Shown piece by piece: positions 5,337 to 7,193 of a stretch of DNA of 7,193 bases. Location: the NCBI GenBank assembly GCA_023409435.1, contig JAEYHP010000163.1:1-7193 (forward strand). The letters are read 5' to 3'. The notes beneath the pieces were generated by a model, which did not search any database, was not told the origin of the DNA, and saw only the letters and a program-made list of their open reading frames with translations. The position numbers and the translations under genes are program-made. Within the stretch, counting starts at the first letter, position 1. Each line of letters begins with the position of its first letter. The DNA is from Bacillota bacterium. GTDB lineage: Bacteria > Bacillota > Clostridia > Christensenellales > CAG-138.

Positions 5337-6026
5337 TTACTCCCGGCCAGATTCTCCATGCAGCTTTTGCCACATGCGTTCAGCCTGGGAGGGGCGAAGA
5401 TACAACGGCAGCGCTTCTTTTGGCGGCTCCCCCGCCTCCTTCAATATCCGCTCCGCAACCCGGCAAAGCGCCGACGCATGGCTGATTGCGGCGTATTCCG
5501 GGGCGATCTTGGCGTTTGCGACCGTCTTTAAAATCAAGTCCTCGTAAATCGCGGCGCCATCCCCCACAAACAGCGTTCCGGGCGGGACGTTTCTTAGATA
5601 GGCGGCAACCTCTTCAGCGGCGGGCTGCGCCACGACACTCCCGCTTGCATACTGTGCAAAATACGCGTTGTCGTTTTTCGCATCGATGATGGCGCATACG
5701 TTGCCGGGCCAGAAGTTTACGTTTTCATGCAACGCGTTTAGCGCGTCCACGCCAATTACCGGAATGGAAAGCGCCGCCCCCATGGCGTTTGCCGCGCATA
5801 CGCCGATGCGCACGCCGGTAAACGAGCCGGGCCCGCAGTTAACTGCGATGGCATCAAGCTGATTAGGTGAAAACCCAAGGTCCGTAAGCATGCGCTCCAC
5901 CATGGGCATGACGGTTTCGGAATGTGTGCGCGTATGATGGATGCTGTGTTCAGAGAGAAGGACTCCATCCTGAAGCAGCGCGGCCGAGGCCGTGGAGCTG
6001 GCCGTTTCAATGCCCAATACTAGCAT
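5337..6026 (-). CDS. tsaB: tRNA threonylcarbamoyladenosine biosynthesis protein TsaB
   Basis: A 229-residue ASKHA-fold protein. TsaB dimerises with TsaD and, with TsaE, helps place the threonylcarbamoyl group made by TsaC on A37 of tRNAs that read ANN codons. The N-terminal strand-loop MLVLGIETASSTASAAL (1-17), THSETVMPMVERML (34-47) and NCGPGSFTGVRIGV (63-76) are the family signatures, and the length is typical of Firmicute TsaB. TsaB itself is usually not the catalytic subunit. I start at the ATG at 6026 because GGAGGG lies 6 nt before it and the product begins at the conserved first strand; the frame stays open for 51 more codons upstream, but that part overlaps tsaE and has no TsaB-like sequence. 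The start overlaps the tsaE stop by 7 nt, suggesting translational coupling. Confidence 0.95.
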   Translation of the reverse strand: MLVLGIETASSTASAALLQDGVLLSEHSIHHTRTHSETVMPMVERMLTDLGFSPNQLDAIAVNCGPGSFTGVRIGVCAANAMGAALSIPVIGVDALNALHENVNFWPGNVCAIIDAKNDNAYFAQYASGSVVAQPAAEEVAAYLRNVPPGTLFVGDGAAIYEDLILKTVANAKIAPEYAAISHASALCRVAERILKEAGEPPKEALPLYLRPSQAERMWQKLHGESGRE

Positions 6027-6493
6027 GACATGCCCTCCAACCCCTGCAGTGCGTCGAGTATCGCCTGATGACGCGCGTCCGTCGCATGGAACGTGATGGT
6101 CCGCGGCGCATCCCCGCTGCCTTCGATAAAAATAGTAAGCATTCCTTTGGGCAGTGCCTCGGCCACATTTTCGGGCCATTCCATCAATATGACGCCTTCG
6201 CCCGTTACATACTCCGAAAAGCCGATGTCATACAGCCCCTGCGCGTTTTGCAGACGATATGCGTCAAAATGGTACAACGGCAGCGTACCCTCATGCTCCT
6301 GCAATATCGTAAACGTAGGGCTTGTGACGCCCTCTATGCTCAAACCCTTCCCAAGCCCCTGGGAAAGCGCGGTTTTCCCTGCGCCCAAGTCCCCGGAAAG
6401 CGCTACAAACGCGCCGGGAAACAGAAGCCCGGCGATGCGTACGCCCAAAGCTATGGTTTCTTCCACGGAACGGGTGACGATGCAAAAGCTCAA
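6020..6493 (-). CDS. tsaE: tRNA threonylcarbamoyladenosine biosynthesis ATPase TsaE
   Basis: A P-loop ATPase of about 157 residues that supports the TsaB-TsaD complex in t6A synthesis in the cytosol. Numbering from the TTG start, SVEETIALG (9-17) precedes Walker A GDLGAGKT (34-41), then SPTFTI (58-63), YHFDAYRL (74-81) and a LMEWPE segment (103-108), all family hallmarks. The start is uncertain. An ATG at 6517 would add eight residues, but its upstream purine run AGGA abuts the ATG and it lies well inside tgt. The TTG at 6493 forms a TTGA overlap with the tgt stop, has AAGGGG about 9 nt upstream, and gives the usual distance from N-terminus to Walker A. It overlaps tsaB by 7 nt. Confidence 0.94.
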   Translation of the reverse strand: MSFCIVTRSVEETIALGVRIAGLLFPGAFVALSGDLGAGKTALSQGLGKGLSIEGVTSPTFTILQEHEGTLPLYHFDAYRLQNAQGLYDIGFSEYVTGEGVILMEWPENVAEALPKGMLTIFIEGSGDAPRTITFHATDARHQAILDALQGLEGMSC

Positions 6494-7193
6494 TCCATGC
6501 CGCCCCTTTCCTTCCATTCCTGCCGGAGGTTCAGCAGGCGGTCTTCCCGTATGGCCTGACGGATTTCTTCCATCATCCTTAGCGTAATGTGCAGGTTATG
6601 CATGGTGATCAAGTGCGCTGCCAATATTTCCTTCGCCTTGATGAGGTGACGGATATAGGCCCGCGTGAAGTTTTTGCAGGCGTAGCAATCGCAGCCGTCC
6701 TCAATGGGAGAAAAATCGTGCGCGAACTCGTTGTTCCTAAGCATACGTTTGCCAAAACGGGTCAAGGCGAGGCCGTTTCTTGCGATACGCGTTTGAAGCA
6801 CGCAATCGAACATGTCAATCCCCCGGATGACGCCTTCCATCAGGCAATCCGGGCTGCCCACGCCCATCAAGTACCGCGGCTTTTCCTTGGGCATGTAGGG
6901 CATCATGTTTTCGAGCATATCGTACATGATTTCCTTGGGCTCTCCAACCGAAAGCCCGCCGATGCCGTGGCCGATAAAATCCATATCCGAAATGGTTTTC
7001 GCGCTTTCGATGCGCAAATCCTTGTACATGCCGCCCTGCACAATGCCGAATAGCGCCTGATCCTCCCGCGTATGCGCGGCTTTGCAACGCTCTGCCCAGC
7101 GGTGGGTACGGTCCATCGCGGCGCGGATATAGCTATGGTCGCTCGGATACGGCGCGCATTCGTCAAAGCACATGGCGATATCGGCGCCCAGCG
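6490..7193 (-). CDS. tgt: Queuine/preQ1 tRNA-ribosyltransferase (Tgt), 5' part outside window
   Basis: The C-terminal part, about 234 codons, of a bacterial tRNA-guanine transglycosylase, which exchanges G34 for preQ1 in tRNAs with GUN anticodons (His, Asp, Asn, Tyr) on the way to queuosine. The coding frame runs to the window edge through LGADIAM, so the N-terminal region including the first catalytic Asp is missing here. Visible motifs are FDEC, GIVQGGMY and GIGGLSVGEPKE for base binding, GIDMFDCVLQTRIARNG around the nucleophilic Asp and the tRNA-contact loop, and the zinc site CDCYAC followed after 25 residues by His in MHNLH. The end is close to other Firmicute Tgt proteins. The residue after FDCVL is Gln where Pro is usual. 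Its TGA stop overlaps the likely TTG start of tsaE by 4 nt. Confidence 0.96.
   Translation of the reverse strand, partial: LGADIAMCFDECAPYPSDHSYIRAAMDRTHRWAERCKAAHTREDQALFGIVQGGMYKDLRIESAKTISDMDFIGHGIGGLSVGEPKEIMYDMLENMMPYMPKEKPRYLMGVGSPDCLMEGVIRGIDMFDCVLQTRIARNGLALTRFGKRMLRNNEFAHDFSPIEDGCDCYACKNFTRAYIRHLIKAKEILAAHLITMHNLHITLRMMEEIRQAIREDRLLNLRQEWKERGGMD

Noticed and set aside
6027..6179. Fifty-one extra in-frame codons upstream of TsaB
   Set aside because: They overlap tsaE, show no TsaB-like sequence, and the ATG at 6026 has a good SD and starts at the conserved first strand.
1..7193. CRISPR array, insertion sequence, prophage or defence system
   Set aside because: No regularly spaced repeats, transposase, integrase, terminal inverted repeats or defence-type domains are visible; the tandem tRNAs show no attachment-site duplication within the window.

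Overview
The window reads as a bacterial chromosome segment from a Gram-positive anaerobe, most likely a Clostridia-type Bacillota. The reasons are strong AGGAGG Shine-Dalgarno sites before most genes, sigma-A-like promoters, TTG starts, tRNAs with encoded CCA ends, a short SEC-C protein, and a compact tRNA-modification operon. The lineage call is inference and cannot be refined without a search. Every feature that can be supported lies on the minus strand, so the biological order runs from right (7193) to left (1).

Right part (7193 to 4836): tgt (its 5' end is cut by the window edge), tsaE, tsaB and rimI. These are tRNA-guanine transglycosylase, two components of the t6A37 tRNA-modification machinery, and the ribosomal protein S18 N-acetyltransferase that often accompanies them. 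The first three overlap by a few bases, which suggests translational coupling. tsaD, the usual next partner, does not follow rimI.

Middle part (4850 to 1115): a probable promoter inside the 3' end of rimI starts a second block. It holds an alpha/beta hydrolase, a five-TM membrane-fused MurF-like Mur ligase that lacks the usual UDP-MurNAc-binding N-terminal domain, and a divergent D-Ala-D-Ala ligase with its own extended -10 promoter. The last two are biochemically linked in classical cell-wall synthesis, because Ddl makes the dipeptide that MurF adds. The membrane fusion and the altered acceptor-pocket motif in the Ddl suggest a specialised variant. This three-gene module is the best candidate in the window for something under-described. 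A small SEC-C zinc-motif protein ends the block, followed by a terminator-like hairpin (515-539).

Left part (514 to 1): about 230 bases with no supported gene, then a near-consensus sigma-A promoter (254-282) driving tandem tRNA-Arg(UCU) and tRNA-His(GUG). By established rules these two tRNAs are expected substrates of the right-hand enzymes: His(GUG) carries the UGU target of Tgt, and Arg(UCU) carries U36-A37, the t6A site.
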